The translations under genes were made by a program, and so were the position numbers. Positions 36,565-45,527 of a stretch of DNA of 64,000 bases are shown piece by piece (the first letter of the stretch is position 1; every line of letters begins with the position of its first letter). The notes under the pieces were generated by a model, which had not been told where the DNA came from, made no database searches, and worked only from the letters and a program-made list of their open reading frames with translations. Source of the DNA: Jatrophihabitans_A lederbergiae. GTDB taxonomy: Bacteria > Actinomycetota > Actinomycetes > Mycobacteriales > Jatrophihabitantaceae. The stretch is taken from positions 62,001 to 126,000 of the forward strand of contig NZ_JAVREH010000003.1 of the NCBI RefSeq assembly GCF_031845305.1. Reading direction: 5' to 3'.

Positions 36565-36596
36565 GCCGGCGCCGTCCGTAGCAAACCGCGCCACCG

Positions 36597-36631
36597 ATAA
36601 AAAGCAGCCCCCGGGGAAACCGGAGGCTGCA
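36597..36631 (-). terminator. Intrinsic terminator after tRNA-His
   Basis: On the minus strand GCAGCCTCCGG, a short TTTC loop and CCCGGGGGCTGC form a GC-rich stem followed by TTTTTA. It lies directly after the tRNA-His 3' end. It may also limit read-through from the opposite direction at the end of the B12 operon. Confidence 0.75.
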
Positions 36632-36632
36632 G

Positions 36633-36709
36633 TGGGGTGAGTGACGGGACTTGAACCCGCGACATCCGCGACCACAACGCGGCGCTCTACCAGCTGAGCT
36701 ACACCCACC
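36633..36709 (-). tRNA. tRNA-His (anticodon GTG)
   Basis: A minus-strand cloverleaf with the His-specific extra 5' G (GGTGGGTG) facing discriminator C. The anticodon loop TTGTGGT gives GTG, the T arm is GCGGG-TTCAAGT-CCCGT, and CCA is encoded. It lies between the B12 operon and orn. Confidence 0.96.
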
Positions 36710-36771
36710 ATCGCCCTGCCGATATGCCGTGGCAGATCCGCAGAGCCAGATCAGTTTAGCTGCTCGTCCGG

Positions 36772-37446
36772 CTAGCTCTCTACCGGGTTGGCAGTCGATT
36801 GCGCCTCGGCAACAACGGGCACCCCGCTGCCACCACCGAGCACCGCCTTGGCTGCCGCAGCGGCCTGGTCGCTGTTCGGGCCGGGCGGTGGCACGAAGAC
36901 GGTGGCCCGGTAGTAGCGCAGCTCGTCGACGCTCTCGTGGATGTCGGCCAGCGCCCGGTGGGCCAGTCCCTTGGGCGGCTGGCCGTAGTACACCCGGCGG
37001 TACCAGCGGCGAGTCAGTTCCTTGATCGAGGACACGTCGATCATCCGGTAGTGCAGGTGAGCATCGAGATCGGGCATGTCGCGGATGATGAAACCGCGGT
37101 CGGTGGCGATCGAGTTGCCACACAGCGGGGCGGTTCTCGGTTCGGGAACGAAGCGTTTGATGTAGTCGAGAACCTGGCGCTCCGCCTCGCCCAGGGTGAC
37201 CGTGGATTTGCGGACCAGCTCCGTCAGACCGGACGTCTCGTGCATTTGGCGCACGAACGGAACCATGGTGTCAAGCACGTCGTCGGCGCAGCCGATCACG
37301 ATGTCCAGGCCCTCGTCCAGCACGTTGAGTTCGCTGTCGGTCACCAGCACGGCGATCTCGATCAGGGCGTCCCGGCTCAGTTCCAGCCCGGTCATCTCGC
37401 AGTCGATCCAGACCAGCTTGTCGTCTTTTTCTTCTCTCTCGCTCAC
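36772..37446 (-). CDS. orn: Oligoribonuclease
   Basis: A 224-residue DEDDh 3'-5' exoribonuclease that degrades 2-5 nt RNAs, including pGpG. Motifs: KLVWIDCEMTGLE near residue 10 (Exo I), GNSIATDRGF near residue 119 (Exo II), and HRALADIHES near residue 172 (Exo III). The C-terminal ~25 residues extend beyond the usual core. Linkage to tRNA-His is typical of actinobacteria. Confidence 0.96.
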   Translation of the reverse strand: MSEREEKDDKLVWIDCEMTGLELSRDALIEIAVLVTDSELNVLDEGLDIVIGCADDVLDTMVPFVRQMHETSGLTELVRKSTVTLGEAERQVLDYIKRFVPEPRTAPLCGNSIATDRGFIIRDMPDLDAHLHYRMIDVSSIKELTRRWYRRVYYGQPPKGLAHRALADIHESVDELRYYRATVFVPPPGPNSDQAAAAAKAVLGGGSGVPVVAEAQSTANPVES

Positions 37447-37461
37447 GTGGCGAAGCCTAGA

Positions 37462-38685
37462 TCAGATCGGTCCTGGCTGTTGGAGGATGCGGCGGATGCC
37501 GAGCCCGCTGATGGTCCCGAGGCACGCCCAGACCAGCAGGGCGCCGATCAACTCCCCGTGGTCCAGGCCCCAGTAGTTGGCGTGATCCCACGGGAAGCCG
37601 TGACTCCACCGGGTGTAGACCTTGAACAGCACGAGCCCGGCGCCCAGGTTGTAGACGGTTGCCCAGCCGAAGTTCAGCAGGTACGCCCCCGCCATCGCCC
37701 AGACCAGGTACTGCGTTCCGAACGCGGGGCTGAGAAACAGGAACGCGACGAGTGAGAGCCCGACGGCCTCGGTCGCCATGCCGGGTCGGCGCCACACCAG
37801 CAGCGCGGGCACCACAGCGCACAGCAGCACGACGGGGAAGCGGCCGGTGCCGATCAGGAAGTTCGCCCAGTCGGGGTTCCCGAACCAGTGCCCGATCTGG
37901 ATGAGGCCCCACTGGCTGATGCCGCTTCCGGCGTAACCCAGGACGTCCTTGCGGACGGCCGGCCCCTGGCCGATCAGCGCCGGCAGCCAGGTGACTGCGA
38001 ATGCCGCCAGGAAGCCGGCCGAGAACCGGATCAACGGTCGGCGACCCTTGGTCAGCGCCAGCACCAGCAATGCGGGCACCGCGACAACCGGGACGATCTT
38101 GATGCCGATGGCCAGCCCCATCGCGATGCCACCGGCCACCGGCTTGTCCCGGTCACCGAGCAGGTACAGGGCCAGCAGGGTCAGCATCACGAAGATCGGG
38201 TCGGTGTTGCCGTGAAAGCCCGAGATGACGAAGAGCACGGGGCTGAATGCGACGAGGCCGCCGGCCCAGGTCGCCTCGCGCAGGGTCCGCCGGCGGCGCA
38301 GCAGTTCGAACACCAGGGCCGCGGAGGCGACATCGGCCAGACTCGCCACGGAGCGGATGGAGAACTGGATGCTGAACCCGTGATGGCGTCCGAAATTCAC
38401 GAGCTCCAGCAGGTAGCCGATCAGCGGTGGGTGGTTGTAGAAGGAGCGCTCGAAGTGGATGCCGTACACACCGACAGGTCCACGGCTGGCAACTCCGTTG
38501 ACGAAGTCCGTCCAGTGCCGGATGTCGTTGGTGCCGTACGTGGTCGCTGCGATGATCAATTTCAGCCCGAACGCGATGAGGGCCAGCAGCAGCACCAGTC
38601 GGCGCGCCCGCGCAACCTCCAGACCGGACCCGCTTGCGGTGCCGACGTCCCGCGAGACAGCCGTCGCGGTGGTTGCCTCAGGCAT
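37462..38685 (-). CDS. Polytopic glycosyltransferase (GT-C, mannosyltransferase-like)
   Basis: A 407-residue multi-spanning membrane protein with about ten hydrophobic helices. An acidic first loop has GTNDIRHW near residue 46. The segment FYNHPPLIGYLLE is typical of GT-C polyprenyl-phosphate-sugar-dependent transferases. It probably adds a hexose to a wall or membrane glycan from a polyprenyl donor; the acceptor is unknown. ATG 38685 overlaps the last codons of the upstream GT2-methyltransferase gene, so the two are coupled. Confidence 0.8.
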   Translation of the reverse strand: MPEATTATAVSRDVGTASGSGLEVARARRLVLLLALIAFGLKLIIAATTYGTNDIRHWTDFVNGVASRGPVGVYGIHFERSFYNHPPLIGYLLELVNFGRHHGFSIQFSIRSVASLADVASAALVFELLRRRRTLREATWAGGLVAFSPVLFVISGFHGNTDPIFVMLTLLALYLLGDRDKPVAGGIAMGLAIGIKIVPVVAVPALLVLALTKGRRPLIRFSAGFLAAFAVTWLPALIGQGPAVRKDVLGYAGSGISQWGLIQIGHWFGNPDWANFLIGTGRFPVVLLCAVVPALLVWRRPGMATEAVGLSLVAFLFLSPAFGTQYLVWAMAGAYLLNFGWATVYNLGAGLVLFKVYTRWSHGFPWDHANYWGLDHGELIGALLVWACLGTISGLGIRRILQQPGPI

Positions 38686-40177
38686 GGTGCGTGACGGAGC
38701 CGGCGTTGTGGGGGCGTAGCCGGGCGACGAACTGGTAGCCGAACACGGTGGGGCGAAGTTCGACGAGCTTGCGATCGACGCGTCGGGCGGAGCGCGACTT
38801 CCAGCTGTCATCCCGGGTCAGCACCTCGAACGGCAGGCCGGTGTATTCCAATTGCACGATGTCCAGTCCGCTGGCGCTGATCGTCCGGCGCAGTCCCTTG
38901 CGCGAGAAGAACCTCAGGTGCGTCTCGTCCAGAATGCCCCGGCGATCGTAGTCGAACGCGCCGGCGGCGACCCGGCCGCGGGAGTACCAGTGGCCGAAGT
39001 TCGGGGTCGAGATGATGATCTGCCCGGTCGGTGACAGGACTTCGGCCATCTGGCGCAGCAGCCGCTCGGGATCGCGGACGTGTTCGATGACGTCCGCGGC
39101 CACGACGACGTCGTAGTCGCCGCCCACCTCTTCGGCGATGCCGTCCTCGAGGTCGCCGAGAAAGAAGTCGTCGATGCGGGACCGGACGCCGGGAATCTCG
39201 ATGCTGTCCACGCCGACGACCTTGTGGCCGAGCGCGCGGATCCGCTCGGACAGCCTGCCACCGGAGCAGCCGAGATCGAGGACACGGCCGGACGGCAGGT
39301 CGGCCAGCATGCCGGTGATGACGGTGTGCGAGGTGCCCTCGGCCTCCTTACCGCCGTACTCGGGGTCACTCGGTACCCATTTGTGGGTGCCGATGCCGAC
39401 CTTCGCGAGCCGGTACTGCGCCACGTCGCGGACCACGTCACGGGCGTACTTCACGCCGTCGACGTAGCAGATCTCGTCGCCGTAATAGGTGGGAATCGGA
39501 ACCTCGACGATGCGCTTTCCGGCGTCGAGCAGCTGGATGATGATCTGGGTGTCGAAGTCGAAGTCGTCGGTGTTGAACTCGATCGGCAGCTCCGCGAGCG
39601 CGGACAGCCGGTAGGCGCGGTAGCCGGAGTGGAATTCCGAGAGGGACGAGCTGAGCAGGCGGTTCTCGAAGGCGGTGAGCACCTTGTTGCCGAGGTACTT
39701 GTACAGCGGCATGCCGCCGGCGCGTGCGGAGCCGGGTTCCAGCATCCGGGAGCCGAACACCGCGTCGGCCTCGCCGCGCTCCAGCGGGCCGAGCAGGTCG
39801 CCCATCGCCTCGGGGGCGTACTGGCCGTCGGCGTGCAGCAGCACCACGATGTCGAGGCCGCGCTCGATCGCCAGCCGGTAGCCGGCCTTCTGGTTGCCGC
39901 CGTAGCCGAGGTTGCTGACATGCCTGATCACGGTGGTCGGGATGGCGCCGTTGGCCTCGCGCCAGGCCAGGCCCGCGTCGACGGTGTTGTCCTGGCTGGC
40001 GTCGTCACAGATCAGAATCTCGTCGATCCGGGGCCGCAGGTCGTACGGGATGCGGTCGAGGGTGGCCTGCAGGGTCGACTCGGCGTTGTACGCGACGACC
40101 AGCACACCTACCTTGGGCCGGGCGCCGCGTGCGTCATCGGGGGGCGTCGAGGCGGCTCCGGAGAGGTCCTGCAGCAT
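38678..40177 (-). CDS. GT2 glycosyltransferase fused to SAM methyltransferase
   Basis: A 499-residue two-domain protein. Residues ~20-240 form a GT-A family 2 transferase like polyprenyl-phosphate mannosyl/glucosyltransferases (VLVVAYNAESTLQATLDRIP, ICDDASQDNT, HADGQY). Residues ~290-490 form a class I methyltransferase (VLDLGCSGGRLSERIRALGH, ADVIEHVRDPERLL). With the downstream GT-C gene it may make and use a lipid-linked, possibly methylated sugar. Confidence 0.85.
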   Translation of the reverse strand: MLQDLSGAASTPPDDARGARPKVGVLVVAYNAESTLQATLDRIPYDLRPRIDEILICDDASQDNTVDAGLAWREANGAIPTTVIRHVSNLGYGGNQKAGYRLAIERGLDIVVLLHADGQYAPEAMGDLLGPLERGEADAVFGSRMLEPGSARAGGMPLYKYLGNKVLTAFENRLLSSSLSEFHSGYRAYRLSALAELPIEFNTDDFDFDTQIIIQLLDAGKRIVEVPIPTYYGDEICYVDGVKYARDVVRDVAQYRLAKVGIGTHKWVPSDPEYGGKEAEGTSHTVITGMLADLPSGRVLDLGCSGGRLSERIRALGHKVVGVDSIEIPGVRSRIDDFFLGDLEDGIAEEVGGDYDVVVAADVIEHVRDPERLLRQMAEVLSPTGQIIISTPNFGHWYSRGRVAAGAFDYDRRGILDETHLRFFSRKGLRRTISASGLDIVQLEYTGLPFEVLTRDDSWKSRSARRVDRKLVELRPTVFGYQFVARLRPHNAGSVTHHA

Positions 40178-40186
40178 GAAGCCACG

Positions 40187-41020
40187 CTACCAAGCCTCGG
40201 AGTTCGGGGGTTGTTGCCGTGCGGAGGAGCCAGCCGCCCCGCGCGACCGGAGGAAGGCGCCGATGAGCTGAGTGACGTGCTCGTCGGCGCTCGAGGCGGA
40301 CACCGTCGCGGCCTCGTCGCCGAGCTGCTGGCCGAGATCGCGCTCCCAGCCCGCCCGCAGCAGTCGCGCGGTCTCACCCGCTGACCTGCCGGGCTGCTGA
40401 GCCAGTTGTGAGGCCAGTTCAGTCACCCGCGCATCCAGCGCGTCATCGGCGCAGACTTCGCTGACCAGACCCCACTCCGCGGCCCGCGCGGCGTCCAGCG
40501 TCATGTCGGTGAGCATCAGCATGGCCGCTCGCCGCATGCCCACGGCGCGCGGCAACAGCGCGGTGACTCCACAGTCCGGTGACAGCCCGATCCGGGAGTA
40601 GGCGGCGCAGAAGGTCGCTGATTCCGCGGCGATGGCGATGTCGGCCGCCAGCACCAGACCGAGGCCGCCGCCGGCCACCGGTCCGTGCACCGCCGCGATG
40701 ATTGGGACGGGCGCCGCACGCAGGTGCAGCAGTCCCTCGTGCAGCGTGTCGGCCAACTGGCCGATGAACGCCGGTCGGTCAGGGGCCGCGGCCATCGCTC
40801 TGACGTCACCGCCGGCGCAGAACAACCCGCCAGTACCGGCGAGAACCACCGCTGCCACGTCCTTCAAGGTAACGATCAAGCGCGCTGCATCCCGAAATGC
40901 CGTGGCCAGTGGCAGATCGATCGCGTTGCCCTGGGCGGGCCGGTTCAGCTGGAGGGTGACGACGGCGTCCGAACGCGTGAACTGAAGCGGCGAGAGATCG
41001 TCTTCGCGGGTTAGGTGCAC
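40187..41020 (-). CDS. Enoyl-CoA hydratase/isomerase family protein
   Basis: A 277-residue crotonase. Oxyanion-hole segments LFCAGGDVRAMAAAP near residue 65 and VHGPVAGGGLGLVLAADIAI near residue 112; the region SRIGLSPDCGVT carries an acidic catalytic-type position. GTG 41020 with an AAAGG upstream is preferred, because the open frame further 5' shows no homology. The gene is divergent from the biosynthetic cluster and probably not part of it. Confidence 0.84.
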   Translation of the reverse strand: MHLTREDDLSPLQFTRSDAVVTLQLNRPAQGNAIDLPLATAFRDAARLIVTLKDVAAVVLAGTGGLFCAGGDVRAMAAAPDRPAFIGQLADTLHEGLLHLRAAPVPIIAAVHGPVAGGGLGLVLAADIAIAAESATFCAAYSRIGLSPDCGVTALLPRAVGMRRAAMLMLTDMTLDAARAAEWGLVSEVCADDALDARVTELASQLAQQPGRSAGETARLLRAGWERDLGQQLGDEAATVSASSADEHVTQLIGAFLRSRGAAGSSARQQPPNSEAW

Positions 41021-41166
41021 CTGAGGGCCTTTCGTCGTGTTAGCACACGCTAGCGCGCAGACCACCTTTGGTGGAGAACCAGTCGCTATGCGCGCGCATT
41101 TTTGGCCAGAGGTGGAGGCATGCGCGGCCACGCTTCAACCGTTGGCTGATGTGGCCCGGAGTCAAG

Positions 41167-41193
41167 TTGGCAAAGATGAACTGACCGGATAAT
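41167..41193 (+). promoter_or_regulatory. Candidate promoter of the cluster operon
   Basis: TTGGCA (41167-41172) and GATAAT (41188-41193) are 15 bases apart in an AT-richer patch between the divergent crotonase and the oxygenase gene. Spacing is short, so this is a weak prediction. Confidence 0.25.
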
Positions 41194-41214
41194 TGAGCGA
41201 TATTGGTGGTGGGT

Positions 41215-42222
41215 ATGAAGCCGCTCCTGGTGCTGTCGGAGTCTGACCGAACGGATCTGAAGAACACGCTGGCGAACGTAGAGGTGAGCCCGTACAAGGA
41301 CTACCCGACCTTTCGACGGCACGTGGCGGAAGCAGCGCGGGCGGCCGGCATCCCGAAGTCGGTTCGGCACGCCTGCGATCAGATTCGCAGCGAACGAGCC
41401 CAGGGCATCGCCGAGGCGCACGTGCTGCGCAACTGCCCGATCGATGACGAGATCCCGATCCTCGACAACGAGGATCCCTCCGGTGACAAGCGGGCACTCA
41501 AGCACACCTTCGTGGCCGAGGCCTGGCTGGAGCTGTTCGGTCGGCTGTCCGCCACACCGCTGCTGGCCTACGCCACTCGGTTCGGTGGCGACTTCTTCAC
41601 CGACGTGGTCGCGATCAATCGTTACAAGGGCCAGCAGACCGGCTACAGCGACGGCGAGGTGGTGTTCCACAACGACCGCACCGCCCATCCGGTCCGCGCC
41701 GATTACATCACGCTGCTGGGCATGCGGTGCCCGCCGGACGAGCTGATCTACACCGGCTTCGTCTCGGGTCGGCTGCTGCTCGCGCTGCTGGAGCGAGACG
41801 TACAAGACACCCTGCGGCAGTCCTACTTCATGACGCCGTTCGATGTGGTGTCACGCGATGCCGGCATCGCGATGGAGGCATCACCCTCTCACGCGATCCT
41901 CAGCGGTGGTTACTCCATCCGTTACCTGGACACCCACACCACGGTGGCCGCCGATGCACCGTCCGAAGCCAAGGACGCGCTGCTGTCGCTGAAGAATGCA
42001 CTGTCTCGGGCAGAGAAAACCCGGCATCGGTTGCTGGTCGGCGACATGCTCACGTTCGCCAATCAAGATGGCTTGCACAATCGGGAGCACATCGAGATTA
42101 CCGATCCCGACAGTGCCTTGCAGCGCTGGCTGCTCAAGACTTACGCCTTTCGCGACCAGGCCGCCGCTGACGTCCACGACGGTCGCTGGGTAGACGGGAT
42201 CCCCGGCAAGGTTGGTGACTAG
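41215..42222 (+). CDS. 2-oxoglutarate/Fe(II) oxygenase, clavaminate synthase-like
   Basis: A 335-residue TauD/clavaminate-synthase-like protein. The iron-binding H-x-D is FHNDRTAHPVRADY (residues ~150-163), with the family-typical YITLLGMRC after it. The distal His lies in NQDGLHNRE near residue 287. Relatives such as AsnO or VioC hydroxylate, desaturate or epoxidise free amino acids, so action on the cluster's amino acid is plausible. ATG 41215 follows GGTGGTGGG; a TTG four codons upstream is an alternative. First gene of the long operon. Confidence 0.82.
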   Translation: MKPLLVLSESDRTDLKNTLANVEVSPYKDYPTFRRHVAEAARAAGIPKSVRHACDQIRSERAQGIAEAHVLRNCPIDDEIPILDNEDPSGDKRALKHTFVAEAWLELFGRLSATPLLAYATRFGGDFFTDVVAINRYKGQQTGYSDGEVVFHNDRTAHPVRADYITLLGMRCPPDELIYTGFVSGRLLLALLERDVQDTLRQSYFMTPFDVVSRDAGIAMEASPSHAILSGGYSIRYLDTHTTVAADAPSEAKDALLSLKNALSRAEKTRHRLLVGDMLTFANQDGLHNREHIEITDPDSALQRWLLKTYAFRDQAAADVHDGRWVDGIPGKVGD

Positions 42223-42286
42223 GACCGGTCCCGGCTCTCGCTGCCACGTCACGTGAAAACCGCTCACCACAACCAAGGGAACAATC

Positions 42287-42730
42287 ATGTCTGACCTCAG
42301 TGCCTTGCCCTCTCTGCCGACGCTGTACACCGGGATCCCCGGCGAGTCCTTCGGCCCGCGCGAGATGGTGTTCCAGCCCGTGGTGCGCGACGGCCGGGTC
42401 GGCGCTGAGATGCACTCGCTCTACTCGACCGCCGAGACCGGGGTGGACGGACCCGCCGCGGCGATCATGCGCTATCTGCCGGGCGCCGACGCGCCGGCTC
42501 ATCTTCATCCCGGCTACGAGATCATTTGGATCATTGAAGGTGAACTCGAGACCGACGACGGCGTGTACCCGGCCAACAGCTTGCTGGTGATGCCACCCAA
42601 CAGCGTGCACGCCCCTCGTAGTCCGAAGGGCGCGGTAGGCCTGGTGATCTGGGAGCAGCCGGTCGCTCGCAACGCACCGTCGAGCGATCTGGAGGTCCCA
42701 GGTGTCCTCGCCGCGACTGAACTCGCCTGA
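42287..42730 (+). CDS. Single-domain cupin
   Basis: A 147-residue cupin. Metal ligands H-x-H ... E ... H are visible as AHLHPGYE and NSVHAPRS, with GELETDDG between them. It resembles ChrR-type or dioxygenase-type cupins. In bacilysin biosynthesis a bicupin (BacB) isomerises the BacA product. This single-cupin protein could play an analogous isomerase role, or be a small dioxygenase; both are inference. RBS AAGGGA lies before ATG 42287. The end overlaps the MFS gene by 29 bases. Confidence 0.8.
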   Translation: MSDLSALPSLPTLYTGIPGESFGPREMVFQPVVRDGRVGAEMHSLYSTAETGVDGPAAAIMRYLPGADAPAHLHPGYEIIWIIEGELETDDGVYPANSLLVMPPNSVHAPRSPKGAVGLVIWEQPVARNAPSSDLEVPGVLAATELA

Positions 42731-43979
42731 CATGCTCGGTGCGCTCGCTCCGGTGAAGCCGCGATTCGGCCCGCGCCACCGCTGGGTTGTGCTCGGCGTC
42801 GGTGTCGCTGCCCAGGCCAGCTTCTCCGCCGCCATCACCGGTCTGCCGGTCACCGGGCCCACCATGCGTGCCGCCTACCATCTGTCCACCGCGGGTGTCG
42901 GCTTCGTGCTCGGCTCGATCTATCTCGGCATCGCGGTGTCAGAAATAGTGTGGGGTCTGTGGACCGACCGCTTCGGTGAGCGCAAGATCCTGCTGATCGG
43001 GCTGCTGTCCACGGCATTGGCACTGGCACTGATGGCCGCGCTGGTAGTTCCACACGGGTCGAGCACTCCCTCGATCGGCCTGCTGGCCGTCGCCATGCTG
43101 CTCGTCGGCGTGCTGGGCGGAAGTGTGAACGGCTCGTCGGGCCGGGCGGTGATGTCCTGGTTCCGTGATGGCCAGCGAGGGTTGGCCATGAGCATTCGGC
43201 AGACCGCCATGCCGGCCGGCGGCTCGATCGGAACGCTGCTGCTGCCCTGGCTGGCCCGAAACCATGGTTTCCGCCCAGTCTACCTGGTGCTGTCCGCGTT
43301 CTGCGTCGCAGCGGCGGCCGCGGCGTGGCGGTGGCTGCATCAACCCGAGTCCATGGCCGGAGCGGCGCCCAAGGCCGCCCGTTCCGAGTCGGCCGTGTCG
43401 CCCCTTCGCCGCAAGGATGTCTGGCGGCTGGCCACAGCCAGTGCGATGTTGACCTTTCCGCAGCTGGGTGTTCTCACCTTCGCCGCGATCTACCTCACCG
43501 ACGTCAAGCACGCAAGTCTTGCGGTTGTCGTCGCAACCCTGCTGGTAACGCAGGTAGGTGGTGCGGCAGCGCGTATCGGCAGCGGTCGCTACACCGATCT
43601 GCACGGCAACCGCCGGGGCATGGTGCGTGCGATCGGCGTCGCCTCCGGCATCGTGCTCATCATCGCCGCCCTGCTCAATGGTGCTCCGACCCTGGTCGTG
43701 GCCACGGCTCTGGCGATCGGCGGCCTGCTGGCGAACGCATGGCACGGTGTCGCCTATACCGAGATCGCCTATATGGCGGGGGCCGAACGAGCGGGTACGG
43801 CGCTCGGGCTAGAGAACACCACCGTGTTCGGTGCCGCCTTCCTGACTCCACTGCTTATCCCCTTCCTGTTGGACCGCTCGTCCTGGCCGGTCGTCTGGGT
43901 GGTCATCGGCGCAATCGCTCTGCTTGCGCTGCCGACCACCCCGCGCAACCCCGCCGCGGTCACCTCCACCCAGAACTGA
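42702..43979 (+). CDS. MFS transporter, probable exporter of the cluster product
   Basis: A 425-residue major facilitator with twelve predicted helices. The loop 2-3 motif is present as DRFGERKILLIG near residue 87, and the central loop carries a basic/acidic stretch (AAPKAARSESAVSPLRRKD). The location inside the operon, overlapping the cupin gene and six bases before the LeuA-like gene, argues for export or self-protection. Uptake cannot be excluded. Confidence 0.82.
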   Translation: MSSPRLNSPDMLGALAPVKPRFGPRHRWVVLGVGVAAQASFSAAITGLPVTGPTMRAAYHLSTAGVGFVLGSIYLGIAVSEIVWGLWTDRFGERKILLIGLLSTALALALMAALVVPHGSSTPSIGLLAVAMLLVGVLGGSVNGSSGRAVMSWFRDGQRGLAMSIRQTAMPAGGSIGTLLLPWLARNHGFRPVYLVLSAFCVAAAAAAWRWLHQPESMAGAAPKAARSESAVSPLRRKDVWRLATASAMLTFPQLGVLTFAAIYLTDVKHASLAVVVATLLVTQVGGAAARIGSGRYTDLHGNRRGMVRAIGVASGIVLIIAALLNGAPTLVVATALAIGGLLANAWHGVAYTEIAYMAGAERAGTALGLENTTVFGAAFLTPLLIPFLLDRSSWPVVWVVIGAIALLALPTTPRNPAAVTSTQN

Positions 43980-43985
43980 GGAACG

Positions 43986-45170
43986 ATGAACGCTGTGCCT
44001 GCGGTGCGCCGCATCTCCATCTTCGATACGACCCTGCGGGACGGCGAGCAAGCGCCGGGCAATGCGATGTCCACCGCGGACAAGCTCGAGCTCGCTCTGC
44101 GGCTCGAGGCGCTCGGCGTCGACTGCGTCGAAGCCGGCTTTCCGGCCTCTTCTCCCAATGACTTCGAGGCAACCCGCGCGATTTCCCAGGCGTTGACCCG
44201 GATTCCCTTCGCCACGCTGTGCCGGGCGGTCCGCTCCGATGTCGCCACAGCGGTCGAGGCCGGTGGCGCGGCCAACCACGTCATCCAGATCATGGGCACC
44301 GGCAGCGACGTGCACCTGGAACACAAGCGCGGCATCACCCGGAAGGAGGCGATCGCGGAGCTGGTCGACACCGCCATCTTCGCCAAGTCCCTCGGGGTCG
44401 AGGTGCTCGGACTCGGTATCGAGGACGCCACCCGCGGTGACCCGCAATTCCTGCAAGCCCTGACCGAAAGCGCGGTTGAGGCGGGCGCGGACTACATCCC
44501 CGTCGCCGACACATCAGGCTGCATGACTCCGAATGAGTTCGGTGATCTGATCGGGCAGATCAGAACCTGGGCTCCTGCGCCGGTACGAATCGGGTTGCAC
44601 TGCCACAACGACTTCGGCCTCGCTCTGGCGAACTCGGTGGCCGGCCTGGAGGCCGGCGCCGATGACGTCCAGGTGACCCTCGGCGGCATCGGCGAGCGTG
44701 CCGGAAATACCGCTCTCGAAGAGCTGTGTGCGCTGATCGCATACAAGGGCCACAAGCTCGGGTTGTCGACTGGGGTGGATCTCACCGGCATGTACAGCGT
44801 CTACAACCGATTGCGGGAGGTGATCCGGCTCGAAGAGCCGCGCACCAAGGCGATCTTCGGCCGCTACGCCTTCGGCACCGCAGCGGGAATCCATCAGCAC
44901 GGGATGCTGCGCAACCCCGAGACGTATGAGTACGTGGAGCCGGCACAGTTCGGCCGTGACCGTTCCCTGCTCATCAGCCGGCACTCCGGCCGGGCAGTGC
45001 TGCGGTACCTGCTCGAACAGATCGATGTCCATCCCGATGAGGAGCAGTTGGCGGAGCTTTACCGCATCCACATCGCCGAGCGGGTGGACGGTGACTGCGA
45101 GGACATGTCCGTGGTTCAGGCGCGCCTTGCCGCCGAGCTGTCGCCGGCTTACTCCGGCGCCTCGGCCTGA
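43986..45170 (+). CDS. LeuA/homocitrate synthase-family condensing enzyme, no regulatory domain
   Basis: A 394-residue DRE-TIM metallolyase. Catalytic signature DTTLRDGEQAPGNAMS near residue 14, metal-binding LHCHNDFGLALANS near residue 204, and GGIGERAGNTALEE near residue 238. It ends where the C-terminal allosteric LeuA domain would begin; leucine-pathway enzymes are ~510-570 residues. It therefore groups by architecture with NifV, HphA and phosphinomethylmalate-type synthases. Expected reaction: acetyl-CoA plus a 2-oxo acid to a 2-substituted malate. Here the 2-oxo acid may be the decarboxylated prephenate derivative. Confidence 0.9.
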   Translation: MNAVPAVRRISIFDTTLRDGEQAPGNAMSTADKLELALRLEALGVDCVEAGFPASSPNDFEATRAISQALTRIPFATLCRAVRSDVATAVEAGGAANHVIQIMGTGSDVHLEHKRGITRKEAIAELVDTAIFAKSLGVEVLGLGIEDATRGDPQFLQALTESAVEAGADYIPVADTSGCMTPNEFGDLIGQIRTWAPAPVRIGLHCHNDFGLALANSVAGLEAGADDVQVTLGGIGERAGNTALEELCALIAYKGHKLGLSTGVDLTGMYSVYNRLREVIRLEEPRTKAIFGRYAFGTAAGIHQHGMLRNPETYEYVEPAQFGRDRSLLISRHSGRAVLRYLLEQIDVHPDEEQLAELYRIHIAERVDGDCEDMSVVQARLAAELSPAYSGASA

Positions 45171-45196
45171 GGGCAGACGCGGGATCGGGCGACGCC

Positions 45197-45526
45197 GTGC
45201 TTACCCACATCGTGTCCTTCAGCCTTCTACCCGGACGCTCCTGGTCAGATCCTGAGGTGCTGCGGGCCGAGCGCATCACCGAGGAGCACTGGCGCCACAT
45301 TCCAGAGATCCTGTCCTGGAAAGTGGGCCGCAATTCCACACCCCGCGCGGCCGCCCGCGACTTCGCGTTGATCGGCGAATTCGCCGATCGCGTGGCACTG
45401 GAGCGCTACCTGATCCACCCCGATCACCAGCGCGGCGCGGAGGCTTGGGCCGCGTTGAGCACCTGGGTGACTGTGGATCTGGACGGTGCCGCCGATCTCG
45501 TTCTGGACAATCGAAAGGACGCCTGA
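45197..45526 (+). CDS. Dabb (stress-responsive A/B barrel) domain protein
   Basis: A 109-residue protein with the Dabb signature: LTHIVSFSLLPG at the N-terminus and RYLIHPDHQRGAEAWAA near residue 73. Dabb proteins are dimeric ferredoxin-like barrels; some act as polyketide cyclases or small-molecule dehydratases. The role here is unknown. It is 26 bases after the LeuA-like gene and one base before the DUF2000 gene, so it is firmly within the operon. Confidence 0.82.
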   Translation: MLTHIVSFSLLPGRSWSDPEVLRAERITEEHWRHIPEILSWKVGRNSTPRAAARDFALIGEFADRVALERYLIHPDHQRGAEAWAALSTWVTVDLDGAADLVLDNRKDA

Positions 45527-45527
45527 C

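Noticed and set aside
40187..41020. Crotonase gene as part of the biosynthetic cluster
   Set aside because: It is divergent, has normal core-gene character, and no acyl-CoA chemistry in the cluster clearly needs it. Left as flank.
41040..41214. Transposon end or attachment repeat at the left border of the cluster
   Set aside because: I looked for a copy of the tRNA-Arg 3' end and for inverted repeats here and saw none by eye.
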